Made by a program: the position numbers and the translations under genes. From VBDM01 sp035280025 (GTDB taxonomy: Bacteria > Pseudomonadota > Gammaproteobacteria > Burkholderiales > SG8-39), in NCBI GenBank assembly GCA_035280025.1, contig DATEGT010000109.1, positions 1-22,039 on the forward strand: a stretch of DNA of 22,039 bases, given 5' to 3'. Each line of letters starts with the position of its first letter. Position 1 is the first letter of the stretch. Of this stretch, positions 21,971 through 22,039 are shown piece by piece. The notes beneath the pieces were generated by a model, which ran no database searches, was not told the DNA's origin, and saw only the letters and a list, made by a program, of their open reading frames with translations.

Positions 21971-21976
21971 TAGAAT
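21971..21976 (+). promoter_or_regulatory. Possible -10 box for the gene starting at 22013
   Basis: TAGAAT, the same hexamer as in the phasin and desaturase promoters, about 36 bp before the ATG. No good -35 is seen; the region upstream is the start of radC on the other strand. Confidence 0.35.
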
Positions 21977-22012
21977 CGCCTTTTGCGGCTTAACGCGCTG
22001 TCTCGAATCGAG

Positions 22013-22039
22013 ATGACCGACGTTTCCGGGAAGAAGGTC
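22013..22039 (+). CDS. coaBC: First nine codons of a probable CoaBC (phosphopantothenoylcysteine synthetase/decarboxylase)
   Basis: Only MTDVSGKKV is visible before the window ends. CoaBC proteins start with a short leader, then GKKI/V leading into the flavin-binding strand. The gene divergent from radC in many gamma- and betaproteobacteria is coaBC (dfp). The call rests on that synteny plus the GKKV match. A 13-bp palindrome (22001-22013) abuts the start codon. Confidence 0.55.

Noticed and set aside
1..22039. Search by eye for tRNA genes, CRISPR repeats, IS ends, toxin-antitoxin pairs and phage genes
   Set aside because: None seen. Genes are core or common accessory types with uniform GC, and intergenic gaps are short.

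Overview
The window is a GC-rich, densely packed chromosomal segment that reads as a betaproteobacterium. The evidence is a PHA-granule phasin, a glutamyl-Q tRNA(Asp) synthetase, a type II NADH dehydrogenase, the radC-rpmB-rpmG block facing a probable coaBC start, and a purN-DUF3108-RsmB/NOP methyltransferase run. This taxonomic call is inferred from gene content and style. No rRNA, tRNA, IS element, prophage or CRISPR array was seen. No stretch longer than about 190 bp lacks a gene. Most genes are ordinary chromosomal functions.

Layout. Positions 1-5699 (+) form a tight run: the 3' part of riboflavin synthase, HrpA helicase, an EI24/CysZ-like membrane protein and a stand-alone CinA/MoCF-domain protein, with 1-4 bp overlaps or short gaps. 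Positions 5719-7456 (-) hold glutamyl-Q tRNA(Asp) synthetase and then a phasin. The phasin has its own strong sigma70-type promoter with an inverted repeat over the predicted start site. Its 3' UTR has a GC-rich hairpin with a repeated CCUCC (anti-Shine-Dalgarno) loop directly before an intrinsic terminator. Positions 7510-9241 (+) encode a type II NADH dehydrogenase and a thioredoxin. Convergent to these is a 60-aa exported lysine-rich protein (-).

Positions 9610-12948 (+) hold three overlapping genes that look like a metal-handling set: an EamA/DMT transporter with a 63-residue tail containing 23 His, an exported TPR protein, and a HupE/UreJ-type membrane protein with a periplasmic EF-hand loop. 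Positions 12998-16357 (+) encode a pirin/quercetinase-like cupin, a DODA-type extradiol dioxygenase and a Kef-type cation/proton antiporter with an RCK domain. Between the antiporter and purN lies what looks like the last ~40 codons of a lost TraB/GumN gene. Positions 16475-19046 (+) encode PurN, a DUF3108 protein and an RsmB/NOP RNA methyltransferase. A fatty-acid desaturase and a small DUF1161 exported protein follow, each ending at an intrinsic terminator. The last stretch (-) is radC-rpmB-rpmG, diverging from the first nine codons of a probable coaBC.

The best candidates for something undescribed are the anti-SD hairpin in the phasin 3' UTR and the His-tail EamA / TPR / EF-hand HupE cluster. 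Both are hypotheses from sequence alone.
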